A stretch of 64,000 nt of DNA from DTU019 sp050949825 (GTDB taxonomy: Bacteria > Bacillota > Syntrophomonadia > Syntrophomonadales > Syntrophomonadaceae): assembly GCA_050949825.1 (NCBI GenBank), contig JBMNGL010000001.1, positions 186,001 to 250,000 of the forward strand, in the 5' to 3' direction. Both the position numbers and the translations under genes were made by a program. The stretch's first letter is position 1. The number at the start of each line of letters is the position of its first letter. The notes under the pieces are model-generated. The model did not search any database. It was not told the DNA's origin and was given only the letters and a program-made list of their open reading frames with translations. Shown here in pieces: positions 25,219 to 34,099 of this stretch.

Positions 25219-27657
25219 ATGGCAGAAGCAAACCTGTTCGATCGGGTAGTACCGATTGACATTGAGAAAGAAGTACAAAAATCATTTTTAGAATATTCCA
25301 TGAGCGTAATCGTATCGCGCGCCCTACCTGATGTGAGAGATGGTCTGAAGCCGGTGCACCGGCGCATCCTCTATGCATTATATGACATGGGCATGACTCA
25401 TGAGAAAGCCCATAAAAAATCGGCCAACATCGTGGGCGAAGTCATGGGTAAATACCATCCCCACGGAGATACAGCCATTTACGATACCATGGTTAAGATG
25501 GCTCAGGATTTCGGCATGCGCTATCCCTTAATCGATGGACACGGCAACTTTGGTTCGGTGGATGGTGACTCTGCTGCGGCCATGCGTTACACCGAGAGCA
25601 GAATGGCCAAAATCGCACAGGAACTGCTGCGCGATCTGGATAAAGATACTGTAGAATGGCGCCCCAATTATGATGACACCCGCCAGGAACCGCAGGTCTT
25701 GCCTGCCCGCATACCCAACCTGCTTATCAACGGGTCGGCCGGCATCGCGGTGGGCATGGCCACCAATATACCGCCACATAATCTGGTTGAAGTTATAGAC
25801 GGATTGGAAGCGTTGATTGCAGATCCGGAGATATCAATTGATGATTTGATGAACGCCATCCCCGGTCCAGATTTTCCTACCGCGGGCATCATCAGGGGTA
25901 CGGAAGGGATTCACAAGGCTTACCATACCGGTCGTGGCAGCGTGCGCATCCGGGCACGGCACACAATTGAAGAACGAAAAAATGGGCGCAACGCCATCAT
26001 TGTCACCGAATTGCCCTTTCAGGTTAATAAAGCCCGCCTGGTAGAGAAGATTGCCGAGCTGGTACGGGACAAGAAGATTGACGGCATTGTTGATTTGCGG
26101 GATGAATCCAATCGCAATGGCATGCGCATCGTGATTGAGGTTCGCAAAGATGTCAATGTAAATGTAGTAGTCAACAAGCTGTTCCGCCATACCCAGATGG
26201 AAAACAGCTTTGGGGTTATCATGCTGGGACTGGTACACGGACAACCGCAGGTGCTAAACCTCAAGCAGATGCTGGAAAAATACCTGGAACACCGCCAGGA
26301 TGTATTAACCAGGCGCACCCGTTATGAATTAAAGGTGGCCCTGGATCGGCTCCACATTGTAGAAGGGCTGCAGATTGCCATCGACCATCTGGATGAGGTC
26401 TTGAATCTGATCCGCGCCAGCAAAGACCGCGAAGCCGCACGGATGGGCTTGATGACACAATTCGCCCTGTCTGAAAGACAGGCCAATGCCATTTTAGATA
26501 TGCGATTTGCGCAGCTAACCGGGTTGGAGCGTACCCGCTTACAGGAGGAGCATCAAGACCTCCTGGCCAAAATAGCGGACTATGAAGACATTCTGGCCAA
26601 TCCCCAGCGTATCCTGACCATGATTCAAGCCGACTTACAGGAAATAAAAAAGAATTATGGAGATGCGCGGCGCACCGAGATTACACTGGAAGAAAGCGAT
26701 TACAACATAGAGGACATGATAGAGGACCATGATGTGGTGGTTACCCTGAGCGATCGCGGCTACATCAAACGACACCCCCTGGAGACCTACCGTTCCCAGC
26801 GCCGCGGCGGGCGGGGCATCAGTTCGACCACTATTCGTGCTGAAGACGCTGCCTATGATGTGTTGGTAACCAGCGTGCTTTCCCAGGTACTGTTCTTTAC
26901 CAATCAGGGTCGGGTGTTTACCATCAAGGCTTACCGCTTGCCGGAATCCTCACGGCAGGCTAAAGGCATGCCGGTAATCAACTTCCTCGAACTAAGGCCG
27001 GGAGAGCGGGTAACCACCATGGTTGCGGCCCGCAATATGGACGAAAACAAAAACCTTATCATGCTCACCAAAAAGGGTATCATTAAAAAGACCCCCTTGT
27101 CAGCATTCAGCAATATCCGGAGAAATGGCCTAATTGCGGTCAATTTAAAGGAAGATGATGAACTGGTGGGAGTGCGCCGGGTGGAAAGCGGGGATCGCAT
27201 TATGATTGCCAGTGCCCGCGGTTTTTCCATCATGTTCGACGAAAGCCAGGTACGGGCTATGGGCCGTACTGCCGCCGGGGTCAAGGCCATCAACCTGACC
27301 GCTAAGGATTATGTCATCGGCATAGACAAATATCGCCAGGGGGCCTGGGTATTGCTGGTCACTGAAAACGGCTACGGCAAACGCACTCCGGTTGACGAGT
27401 TTAAGCAGCAAAAACGGGGCGGCAGAGGCTTAAAGAGCATGGCCATCACCGGTAAAAATGGCAAACTGGCCGCTTTTCGCACCGTTATCGATGGTGAAGA
27501 ACTGGTGCTGCTTACCGGGGAAGGGCAACTGATTCGGCTGCAAGTAGATGACATCTCGGTGCAAAAACGTTATTCGCGGGGCGTGCTGTTGATGAAACTG
27601 CCGGAAGACGACCATATTGTTGGACTGGCCAAGTTTAAAGTAGAGAAAGAGGAGTAA
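25219..27657 (+). CDS. gyrA: DNA gyrase subunit A
   Basis: An 812-residue breakage-reunion subunit. The catalytic tyrosine lies in AAMRYTESR (Tyr124), within the helix-turn-helix SRALPDVRDGLKPVHRR context. A C-terminal beta-pinwheel holds the GyrA box SQRRGGRGI, needed for DNA wrapping. A second match, QQKRGGRGL, occurs in a later blade, which is not always present. Follows gyrB by 12 bases with GGAGG before the ATG. Confidence 0.98.
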   Translation: MAEANLFDRVVPIDIEKEVQKSFLEYSMSVIVSRALPDVRDGLKPVHRRILYALYDMGMTHEKAHKKSANIVGEVMGKYHPHGDTAIYDTMVKMAQDFGMRYPLIDGHGNFGSVDGDSAAAMRYTESRMAKIAQELLRDLDKDTVEWRPNYDDTRQEPQVLPARIPNLLINGSAGIAVGMATNIPPHNLVEVIDGLEALIADPEISIDDLMNAIPGPDFPTAGIIRGTEGIHKAYHTGRGSVRIRARHTIEERKNGRNAIIVTELPFQVNKARLVEKIAELVRDKKIDGIVDLRDESNRNGMRIVIEVRKDVNVNVVVNKLFRHTQMENSFGVIMLGLVHGQPQVLNLKQMLEKYLEHRQDVLTRRTRYELKVALDRLHIVEGLQIAIDHLDEVLNLIRASKDREAARMGLMTQFALSERQANAILDMRFAQLTGLERTRLQEEHQDLLAKIADYEDILANPQRILTMIQADLQEIKKNYGDARRTEITLEESDYNIEDMIEDHDVVVTLSDRGYIKRHPLETYRSQRRGGRGISSTTIRAEDAAYDVLVTSVLSQVLFFTNQGRVFTIKAYRLPESSRQAKGMPVINFLELRPGERVTTMVAARNMDENKNLIMLTKKGIIKKTPLSAFSNIRRNGLIAVNLKEDDELVGVRRVESGDRIMIASARGFSIMFDESQVRAMGRTAAGVKAINLTAKDYVIGIDKYRQGAWVLLVTENGYGKRTPVDEFKQQKRGGRGLKSMAITGKNGKLAAFRTVIDGEELVLLTGEGQLIRLQVDDISVQKRYSRGVLLMKLPEDDHIVGLAKFKVEKEE

Positions 27658-27784
27658 CCGGCAGCCACCCAGGAAGGAAGAATCATAATGCACGGCGGGA
27701 CAATGTACGCTTTTTAGGGGGTTTGGTTGCAAAAGGCAACATAGTGTAATATAATTATTGCCAACTCAATTAATATAGTGAATG

Positions 27785-28005
27785 GTGATGAAAGGGAGCA
27801 GTAAAACTCAGCGCTGGCGAAGAGAACTGGTGGTCGGTGTAAACCAGTGTAGCCTGACTTTGAATCCACCCTGGAGCAGGCTGTGAAAGCAGCATCGATG
27901 GCTACGTTATAGCCGCTAAGTGGGTGCTACATGGTGGCATCAACAAGGGTGGCAACGCGGGAGAAAACCTCTCGTCCCTGCAGGGGCGGGAGGATTAGTT
28001 TTTTA
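27785..28005 (+). promoter_or_regulatory. Serine T-box riboswitch (UCC specifier)
   Basis: A T-box leader upstream of the serine operon. The apical AG-bulge/loop region is visible (GGTCGGTGTAAACCAGT). The specifier loop reads TTTGAATCCACCC, with TCC (Ser) at 27864-27866. The conserved T-box is AAGGGTGGCAACGCGGG (27945-27961). A terminator stem of about 11 pairs (27969-27991) is followed by a T run. Uncharged tRNA-Ser should stabilise the antiterminator and allow transcription of the aminotransferase, serA and serS. The matching tRNA-Ser(GGA) gene lies at 50371. Confidence 0.93.
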
Positions 28006-28037
28006 AATATGATTTGCCAAGGGGGTTTATTCACATA

Positions 28038-29207
28038 ATGATAGGGGAACAGTACTTATTGCTTCCCGGGCCGACGCCATTGCCGGAACAGATTATCAGG
28101 GCCATGAGCCGTTCCATGATCAATCATCGCGGACCAGCTTTTCATGATTTATTGTTTGAGGTTACGGCAGGTCTCCGTTCAGTTTATAAGACCCAGGGGC
28201 ATGTTCTAATATACCCCTCCTCGGGGACAGGGGTGATGGAAGCAGCCGTAGCTAACTTTATCGCACCCGGGGATGAGGTTTTGGCTATATCTATTGGGGT
28301 ATTTGGGGATCGCTTTGCTGCCATTGCCGAGGCATTTGGCGCAGCGGTGGAAAAGATCTCAGTTCCCTGGGGACAGGCCGCCGATCCACAGCTTATCAAA
28401 GACCGCCTGGCCAGGGATGTGAACAAAAATATCCAAGCAATATTAATCAGTCATAATGAGACCTCGACCGGGGTGGTTAATGACATTGCCGCAATAGGTG
28501 AGGCAATGGGGGATCATCCGGCTTTATTGATTGTTGATACGGTCAGCGGTTTGGCGGCGCATCCGTTTAAAATGGATCAATGGCGGGTTGATGTGGCCGC
28601 CAGCGGCTCGCAGAAGGCGTTTATGACCCCGCCGGGGCTAGGCTTTCTGGCCTTTAATGAGCGCGCCTTGCAGGTCCATCAGCAAAAACGCAATAGCAGG
28701 TTTTACTGGGATGTTACTAATGGTTTAGAATACCTGGAAAAGGGGCAGACACCTACCACTCCAGCCATATCCCTGTTTTATGGATTACAGGAAGCCCTGC
28801 GTATGATGGCCGAGGAAGGCCTGGAGCAGATTATTAAACGCCATCAATACTACCGTGACTTGATCAGGGATGCGGTAACGGCTATGGGTTTGGGATTACT
28901 GGCCTCAAACGGGCAGGCCTCCTGTTCGGTCACCTCAGTCCTGGCACCGACGGAATGGGGTGCCAATAGAATTTGCCGGGATATATTGGAACAGTATAAT
29001 ATCGTTCTCGCCGGGGGGCAGCAGGATTTGTATGATGTTATTTTTCGCATCGGTCATCTGGGCTATGTTAGAGAGTTGGATCTTCTGGCCATATTAGCGG
29101 CATTGGAAATCATCCTACTTAAACTGGGCCATGCAGTAGAATTGGGAGCCGGTGTTAAGGTTGCACAGCAGCATATATTGCGACACCATAATGAGATTGT
29201 ACGCTGA
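28038..29207 (+). CDS. Class V aminotransferase (alanine-glyoxylate/serine-pyruvate type)
   Basis: A 389-residue PLP enzyme. The PLP lysine is Lys193 in AASGSQKAFMTPPG, and LLLPGPTPLPEQI at the N terminus is typical of the serine-pyruvate/alanine-glyoxylate group. It lies under a serine T-box and next to serA, so it probably makes phosphoserine or serine from the hydroxypyruvate-type product of SerA, in place of a classical SerC. Start ATG 28038, with AAGGGGG 12 bases upstream; the longer TTG-started frame overlaps this ribosome site. Confidence 0.88.
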   Translation: MIGEQYLLLPGPTPLPEQIIRAMSRSMINHRGPAFHDLLFEVTAGLRSVYKTQGHVLIYPSSGTGVMEAAVANFIAPGDEVLAISIGVFGDRFAAIAEAFGAAVEKISVPWGQAADPQLIKDRLARDVNKNIQAILISHNETSTGVVNDIAAIGEAMGDHPALLIVDTVSGLAAHPFKMDQWRVDVAASGSQKAFMTPPGLGFLAFNERALQVHQQKRNSRFYWDVTNGLEYLEKGQTPTTPAISLFYGLQEALRMMAEEGLEQIIKRHQYYRDLIRDAVTAMGLGLLASNGQASCSVTSVLAPTEWGANRICRDILEQYNIVLAGGQQDLYDVIFRIGHLGYVRELDLLAILAALEIILLKLGHAVELGAGVKVAQQHILRHHNEIVR

Positions 29208-29223
29208 GGAAGGGGCGGTAAAA

Positions 29224-30816
29224 ATGAAAAAGAAAAGAGTTATCGTCAGTGAACGCATAGCAGAAGAAGGCATCGCGCTATTAAAAACGGAGCTGGATGT
29301 CGATTATCAGGACGGTATATCAAGGCAAGAATTGTTGAGCATCATTGATCAGTATGATGCCTTGATAGTACGCAGCGTAACCCAGGTTGACGAAGAATTG
29401 GTGTCACGCGGCAAAAACCTCAAAGTTGTCGGGCGGGCCGGCAACGGCATTGATAATATCGATGTTGATGTTTGCACCCGCTATGGGATAATTGTCGCCA
29501 ATACTCCGGACAGCAACACCATCTCAGCAGCAGAGCAAACCATCAGCCTATTGCTGTCCTCGGTTCGCAACACCGCCTGGGCCAGTCATTACTTGAAAGA
29601 GGTCAAATGGGACCGTAAACCATTCCGCGGGGTGGAGCTTTATGGAAAAACCGTGGGCATTGTAGGCCTGGGACGCATTGGTTCCATGGTAGCCACCCGC
29701 CTTAAGGCCTTTAACATGAGGGTTTTAGCCTATGATCCCTATATATCCGAGCAGCGCTTTGAGCGCTTTGGGGTGGAAAAGGTGGACACACTGGAAGACT
29801 TGATGAAGGAAGTCGACTTTTTAACCGTCCATACCCCGCGCAATGAAGAGACCATGCATATGATCAATGAAGATATGTTTGCTCTGGCCAAAGACGGCAT
29901 CAGGATAGTCAACTGTGCCCGCGGCGGTATAATTAAGGAAGAGGCCATCCTCAGAGGTCTGCGCTCCGGCAAGATTGCCAGTGCCGGGTTGGATGTTTTC
30001 GAAAAAGAACCGGCAGAAGCCAACCCGCTGTTCGAATTCAATACCGTGGTGGTGACCCCGCATCTGGGAGCCGACACCTTCGAAGCCCAGAAGCGAGTGG
30101 GGGAGACCATTGCAGAGCAGGTTATCAAGGCCCTGCGCGGCGAAATCGTACCCAATGTGGTCAACCTGCCTACCATGGTCAGCGAGGAACTGAATTATCT
30201 CAAACCGTATATCATCCTGGCAGAAAAAATGGGGATGTTCTATTATCAAATGGCTAAAGCCCCGCTTGGTCGGGTGGACTTAACCTACAGCGGCCCGGTC
30301 ACCATGAATGAAACCGAAATGCTGACCGTGGCATTTTTACGGGGGCTCCTCCATCCTGTCCTGGCCGAAAAGGTCAACTATGTAAATGCTCGCTTAATGG
30401 CCGATGAACGGGGTATAGCGATTTATGAGCATAAAGAAGCGCAGAGCCCCAAGCGCTACAAGAATCTGATCAGCGCCAAGATGTTCAACCACGACTATTC
30501 ATTGGAATTGGCCGGGACCTTATCCCGGGCCAGAAATCCGCTGCTGGTTGAAATCAACGGTTATGAAACCGAAAACGATCTGGAGGGCTATGTAATCATA
30601 GTAAAGAACGAAGACCGCCCCCGAGTGATTGGCCCCTTTGCCACTGCTCTGGGGGATGCCGGGGTCAATATCGCCTCCATGAAAACAGCGCGCAAGGCCA
30701 AAGGCGACATCGCGATCATGTTGCTCAATGTGGATAATAAGGCCGAAGAGGATGTCTTGGAATCATTAGGCAAATTGGACGGCATTGTTGGCAAACCCCG
30801 GCTGCTATATTTCTAG
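29224..30816 (+). CDS. serA: D-3-phosphoglycerate dehydrogenase
   Basis: A 530-residue enzyme committing 3-phosphoglycerate to serine synthesis. NAD-binding site is GIVGLGRIGSMVATRL (about residues 145-160); the catalytic region holds GRAGNGIDNIDV, NCARGGII and TPHLGADT. The long form with an intervening domain and a C-terminal ACT domain (VKNEDRPRVIGPFATAL) suggests serine feedback control. Start ATG 29224 is preceded by GAGGAAGGGG; upstream in-frame ATGs overlap the aminotransferase. Second gene of the T-box operon. Confidence 0.96.
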   Translation: MKKKRVIVSERIAEEGIALLKTELDVDYQDGISRQELLSIIDQYDALIVRSVTQVDEELVSRGKNLKVVGRAGNGIDNIDVDVCTRYGIIVANTPDSNTISAAEQTISLLLSSVRNTAWASHYLKEVKWDRKPFRGVELYGKTVGIVGLGRIGSMVATRLKAFNMRVLAYDPYISEQRFERFGVEKVDTLEDLMKEVDFLTVHTPRNEETMHMINEDMFALAKDGIRIVNCARGGIIKEEAILRGLRSGKIASAGLDVFEKEPAEANPLFEFNTVVVTPHLGADTFEAQKRVGETIAEQVIKALRGEIVPNVVNLPTMVSEELNYLKPYIILAEKMGMFYYQMAKAPLGRVDLTYSGPVTMNETEMLTVAFLRGLLHPVLAEKVNYVNARLMADERGIAIYEHKEAQSPKRYKNLISAKMFNHDYSLELAGTLSRARNPLLVEINGYETENDLEGYVIIVKNEDRPRVIGPFATALGDAGVNIASMKTARKAKGDIAIMLLNVDNKAEEDVLESLGKLDGIVGKPRLLYF

Positions 30817-30839
30817 CTCTGGGCAAAGGAGGCATTACC

Positions 30840-32126
30840 GTGTTAGATGCAAAACTTATCCGTGCCCAACCCCATATAGTAGAGGCCGCCCTGGAAAAAA
30901 GGAATATCTTCGGCGCCCTGGAGCGTTTTCTTATCCTGGATGAGGAGCGGCGCGCTATTTTGGGAAAGGTAGAGGAGCTTAAAGGCTTTCGCAACACCGC
31001 CTCAATGGAAGTGGGACGCATGAAAAGGGAAGGATTGGAGCCAAATGCTTTAATGGAACAGGTTCGTCAGGTGGGCCTGGAAATTAAAAGCCTGGACGAG
31101 CAGCTTAAAATCATTGAGACTAACCTGGAGACCATCCTCCTTAATATTCCCAATCTGCCTCATGAGTCGGTGCCGGTAGGAGCGGATGATAATGACAATG
31201 TGGAGGTGCGCCGCTGGGGTGATCCGCCCTCGTTTGATTTTAAACCACAGGCGCACTGGGATCTGGGGCCAGCCCTGGATATCCTGGATTTTGAGCGAGC
31301 CGCCAAGCTTTCGGGAGCGCGTTTCACGGTTTACAAAGGAGCTGGTGCCCGCCTGGAACGGGCTGTAATCAACTTCTATCTGGATGTGCATACCGCAAAG
31401 CATGGCTACCGGGAAATCCTGCCCCCTTTTATGGTCAGTGCTGACTGCATGACCGGAACCGGGCAATTACCCAAATTTGCTGAAGATATGTTCAAGGTCG
31501 AAGGACGCGAAATGTATCTGGTGCCTACTGCTGAGGTGCCCCTGACCAATCTGTATCGCGAGGAAATCCTGGAATACAGCCAGCTGCCTATCTATCTGAC
31601 CGCATATACTCCGTGTTTTCGTGCGGAAGCGGGTTCACACGGACGGGACACCCGGGGCGTAATCCGCCAGCACCAATTTAATAAGGTAGAACTGGTCAAA
31701 ATAGTAGCCCCGGAAGATTCCTATGCGGAACTGGAAAGCCTGACCGCCAATGCTGAGCAGGTCTTGCAGCTACTGGGCCTACCCTACCGGGTGGTACTGT
31801 TGAGCACTGGGGACATGGGATTTTCCTCAGCCAAAACCTATGACCTGGAGGTATGGATGCCCAGCTATGGAGCTTATAAAGAGATCTCCTCCTGCTCCAA
31901 TTGTGAAGATTTCCAGGCCCGGCGGGCTAACATGCGTTTCCGCCCCGATGCTAAATCCCGGCCGCAATATGTGCATACCTTGAATGGATCCGGGGTGGCT
32001 GTAGGCCGAACCGTAGCCGCTATTTTAGAGAACTACCAGCAGCAGGACGGCTCCATTGTGATACCGGAAGTGCTGCGTCCCTATATGGGTGGTATGGAGA
32101 TTATAACTGCAGAAAAAAACACTTAG
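30840..32126 (+). CDS. serS: Seryl-tRNA synthetase
   Basis: A 428-residue class II synthetase. N-terminal antiparallel coiled-coil arm (about residues 30-100) for the long variable arm of tRNA-Ser. Motif 2 is FRAEAGSHGRDTRGVIRQHQ and motif 3 is NGSGVAVGRTVAAILEN. GTG start at 30840 with AAAGGAGG nine bases upstream. It is the third gene under the serine T-box, so biosynthesis and charging of serine respond to the same signal, and the gene is followed by serine tRNAs. Confidence 0.97.
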   Translation: MLDAKLIRAQPHIVEAALEKRNIFGALERFLILDEERRAILGKVEELKGFRNTASMEVGRMKREGLEPNALMEQVRQVGLEIKSLDEQLKIIETNLETILLNIPNLPHESVPVGADDNDNVEVRRWGDPPSFDFKPQAHWDLGPALDILDFERAAKLSGARFTVYKGAGARLERAVINFYLDVHTAKHGYREILPPFMVSADCMTGTGQLPKFAEDMFKVEGREMYLVPTAEVPLTNLYREEILEYSQLPIYLTAYTPCFRAEAGSHGRDTRGVIRQHQFNKVELVKIVAPEDSYAELESLTANAEQVLQLLGLPYRVVLLSTGDMGFSSAKTYDLEVWMPSYGAYKEISSCSNCEDFQARRANMRFRPDAKSRPQYVHTLNGSGVAVGRTVAAILENYQQQDGSIVIPEVLRPYMGGMEIITAEKNT

Positions 32127-32219
32127 AGAAAAATGGGGGACAGATGTCTTGTTCACCCTGGTGCGGGGAATCCAAGCCCCGTCGCCCCTGTTCATAGAGG
32201 CTGGTGTCACAGAGGCTGG

Positions 32220-32248
32220 TTGACATTGAAGAAGCCCTGTGATATACT
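32220..32248 (+). promoter_or_regulatory. Promoter of the tRNA cluster
   Basis: TTGACA at 32220-32225 and TATACT at 32243-32248 are spaced by 17 bases and lie about 36 bases upstream of the first tRNA. Confidence 0.82.
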
Positions 32249-32284
32249 ACTTTTTGCATTGGATACGGATGGAACCTTCGCAAT

Positions 32285-32374
32285 GGAGGGGTGTCCGAGC
32301 GGTTGAAGGAGGCGGTCTTGAAAACCGTTGAACCTTTGCGGGTTCCGTGGGTTCGAATCCCACCTCCTCCGCCA
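32285..32374 (+). tRNA. tRNA-Ser (TGA)
   Basis: Acceptor GGAGGGG pairs with CTCCTCC, with encoded CCA. Anticodon loop CT-TGA-AA, long variable arm and T loop GTTCGAATC. The anticodon could suggest tRNA-Sec, but the acceptor and stem lengths are those of ordinary tRNA-Ser. Confidence 0.96.
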
Positions 32375-32410
32375 CTTTGCAACAAAAGGGGCATAAGCAG
32401 GAACAAACAT

Positions 32411-32505
32411 GGAGAGATGGCCGAGCTGGCTGAAGGCGCTCGCCTGCTAAGCGAGTAGACGGGCTTAAACCTGTCTCGAGGGTTCAAATCCCTCTCTCTC
32501 CGCCA
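32411..32505 (+). tRNA. tRNA-Ser (GCT)
   Basis: Acceptor GGAGAGA pairs with TCTCTCC, CCA encoded. Anticodon loop CT-GCT-AA, long variable arm, T loop GTTCAAATC. Reads AGC/AGU codons. Confidence 0.96.
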
Positions 32506-32560
32506 TTTTAATGCTCTGAAGAGGTTCCAAATTCCAAAACAACTGAATCAATGCAACCAC

Positions 32561-32637
<77 letters not shown>

Positions 32638-32673
32638 TTGTTTTTATTGTTTACCCGTTTACCAGAAAATCAG

Positions 32674-32750
<77 letters not shown>

Positions 32751-32766
32751 TTTGGCGGTGAACCCT

Positions 32767-33267
32767 GTGACAAGGGATGAAGATTATATGCGCCTGGCCT
32801 TGCAACTGGCCCGCGAAGCCATGCAGGCCGGGGAAATCCCTATAGGTGCCGTGATAGTAGCCGGAAACAACATCATCGCGCAAGCCCGCAATGAAAAAGA
32901 GTCCTGCAACGATGCCACTGCCCATGCAGAGTTGCTTGCTTTGCAGCAGGCAGCTTTTAGCCAGAAAAACTGGCGGTTAAGCGAGGCCACCTTGTACTGC
33001 ACCCTGGAGCCCTGCGCCATGTGTGCAGGTGCCATGGTCAATGCCCGTTTGGGCCGGCTGGTATACGGAGCCCGAGACAGCAAGGCAGGTGCGGCTGGAT
33101 CCATTTTGGATGTAGTGCGCTTCCCGGGCTTGAATCATCAGGTACAGGTAAAAGCGGGGGTTCTGGAAGAGGACTGCGCCCGCCTGTTAAGTGAATTCTT
33201 TGCAGATTTGAGGAGAGATGGCCGAGTTGGTCGAAGGCGCTCGACTCGAAATCGAGTAGGCGGCTAA
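32767..33267 (+). CDS. tadA: tRNA-specific adenosine deaminase TadA
   Basis: About 166 residues; makes inosine-34 in tRNA-Arg(ACG). Zinc and catalytic motifs are intact: DATAHAELLAL (HAE) and TLEPCAMCAGAMV (PCxxC). The start could be TTG 32752, GTG 32758, GTG 32767 or ATG 32788. I prefer GTG 32767 (MTRDEDYMRLALQLA) by homology; none has a strong ribosome site. The gene begins 16 bases after tRNA-Arg(CCT), and its last 56 bases overlap the tRNA-Ser(CGA) gene, so the tail RRDGRVGRRRSTRNRVGG is encoded by tRNA sequence. Confidence 0.94.
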   Translation: MTRDEDYMRLALQLAREAMQAGEIPIGAVIVAGNNIIAQARNEKESCNDATAHAELLALQQAAFSQKNWRLSEATLYCTLEPCAMCAGAMVNARLGRLVYGARDSKAGAAGSILDVVRFPGLNHQVQVKAGVLEEDCARLLSEFFADLRRDGRVGRRRSTRNRVGG

Positions 33268-33305
33268 ACCCCGCCTCGTGAGTTCGAATCTCACTCTCTC
33301 CGCCA
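33212..33305 (+). tRNA. tRNA-Ser (CGA), overlapping tadA
   Basis: Acceptor GGAGAGA pairs with TCTCTCC, CCA encoded. Anticodon loop CT-CGA-AA, long variable arm, T loop GTTCGAATC. It starts inside the tadA reading frame and includes the tadA stop codon. Confidence 0.96.
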
Positions 33306-33439
33306 ATTGATCAAAATTGTGTTTAATAAGCAGAGGGGTAAAGCACGTCAGGGTCGGATAATATGCTTCACCCGAAACAAAAGGCGTATCGCCTCTGGAA
33401 ACAGCAATTGAACCGGAGAAAACCGGTACGGAACAACAT

Positions 33440-33487
33440 AAAAGCAGAAGGCCAGTCACGATTAAGTGGCCGGCCTTCTGCTTTTTT
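33440..33487 (+). terminator. Rho-independent terminator of the tRNA-tadA unit
   Basis: A 14-base stem AAAAGCAGAAGGCC pairs with GGCCTTCTGCTTTT (18-base loop), followed by a T run. Near symmetry with the leading A run means it could work in both directions. Confidence 0.9.
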
Positions 33488-33638
33488 ATTCTTGTTGCCG
33501 CTGCGAGATAGCAGGTGGTAAGTGTTTCCGGCTTCAAAGGAGTGATCTGGAGGGCTTTTATCCGGCACCACAACAGGAAGCGCCACCAGCCAGGGCAGAA
33601 TCATGGTGGAACGATAGTAGCCAGGCCATCCCTTCTAA

Positions 33639-33947
33639 TCAGTATTCCCCCCCTTTATACTCGCAGGTGATGTTGACGTTTAAATGTCTTTTTAGACAAT
33701 TAACCGTTTCCTCAAAGGGGTAGCCCTCTTCAAATAAGCCGGAGTAAAGCGTATCGCGCGTCTGTATCTCCAGCTCTGTAAGCCTCCTTTGTGTCAGGGT
33801 GATCGAAAGGATGTCCTTTTCATCAAGAACGATAGGCTCTGCTCCCTCCGCCGTAACAGGGATAAGCAGCAGCCGGTTTTCTCCCGTCTGCAGACGAAAG
33901 GGCGTTGTTTCAAAGAGACCGGTTTTCATCCGGATGACGATGTCCAT
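33639..33947 (-). CDS. Small hypothetical protein
   Basis: A 102-residue acidic protein starting MDIVIRMKTGLFETTPFRL. GAGGTG lies six bases before the ATG at 33947; the longer frame to 33956 has no better site. Sequence alternates short hydrophobic strands (LLLIPVTAEG, DILSITLTQRRLTEL) with a C-terminal helix, a pattern reminiscent of a small beta-barrel or PH-like fold, but I do not recognise the family. No signal or membrane segment. Divergent from the HTH protein at 34100, with 152 bases between, which suggests a shared control region. Confidence 0.6.
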   Translation of the reverse strand: MDIVIRMKTGLFETTPFRLQTGENRLLLIPVTAEGAEPIVLDEKDILSITLTQRRLTELEIQTRDTLYSGLFEEGYPFEETVNCLKRHLNVNITCEYKGGEY

Positions 33948-34099
33948 ATAAAACACCTCAAATTGAATATAATGGAAAGCCGCTGCCTGGGCAATTGGGT
34001 GATATAAACTGGCAGTGACAAAAATGCGGCATGAACCATGCCAGTATTTCTTGCAACGGAAGGATAATTTTTATAAGCTAAAACAGGGGGAAAAATGTC

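Noticed and set aside
32285..32374. A tRNA-Sec gene, as the anticodon is TGA and selA/selB are in the window
   Set aside because: The acceptor (7 pairs) and overall form fit an ordinary tRNA-Ser; a tRNA-Sec would have a longer acceptor stem.
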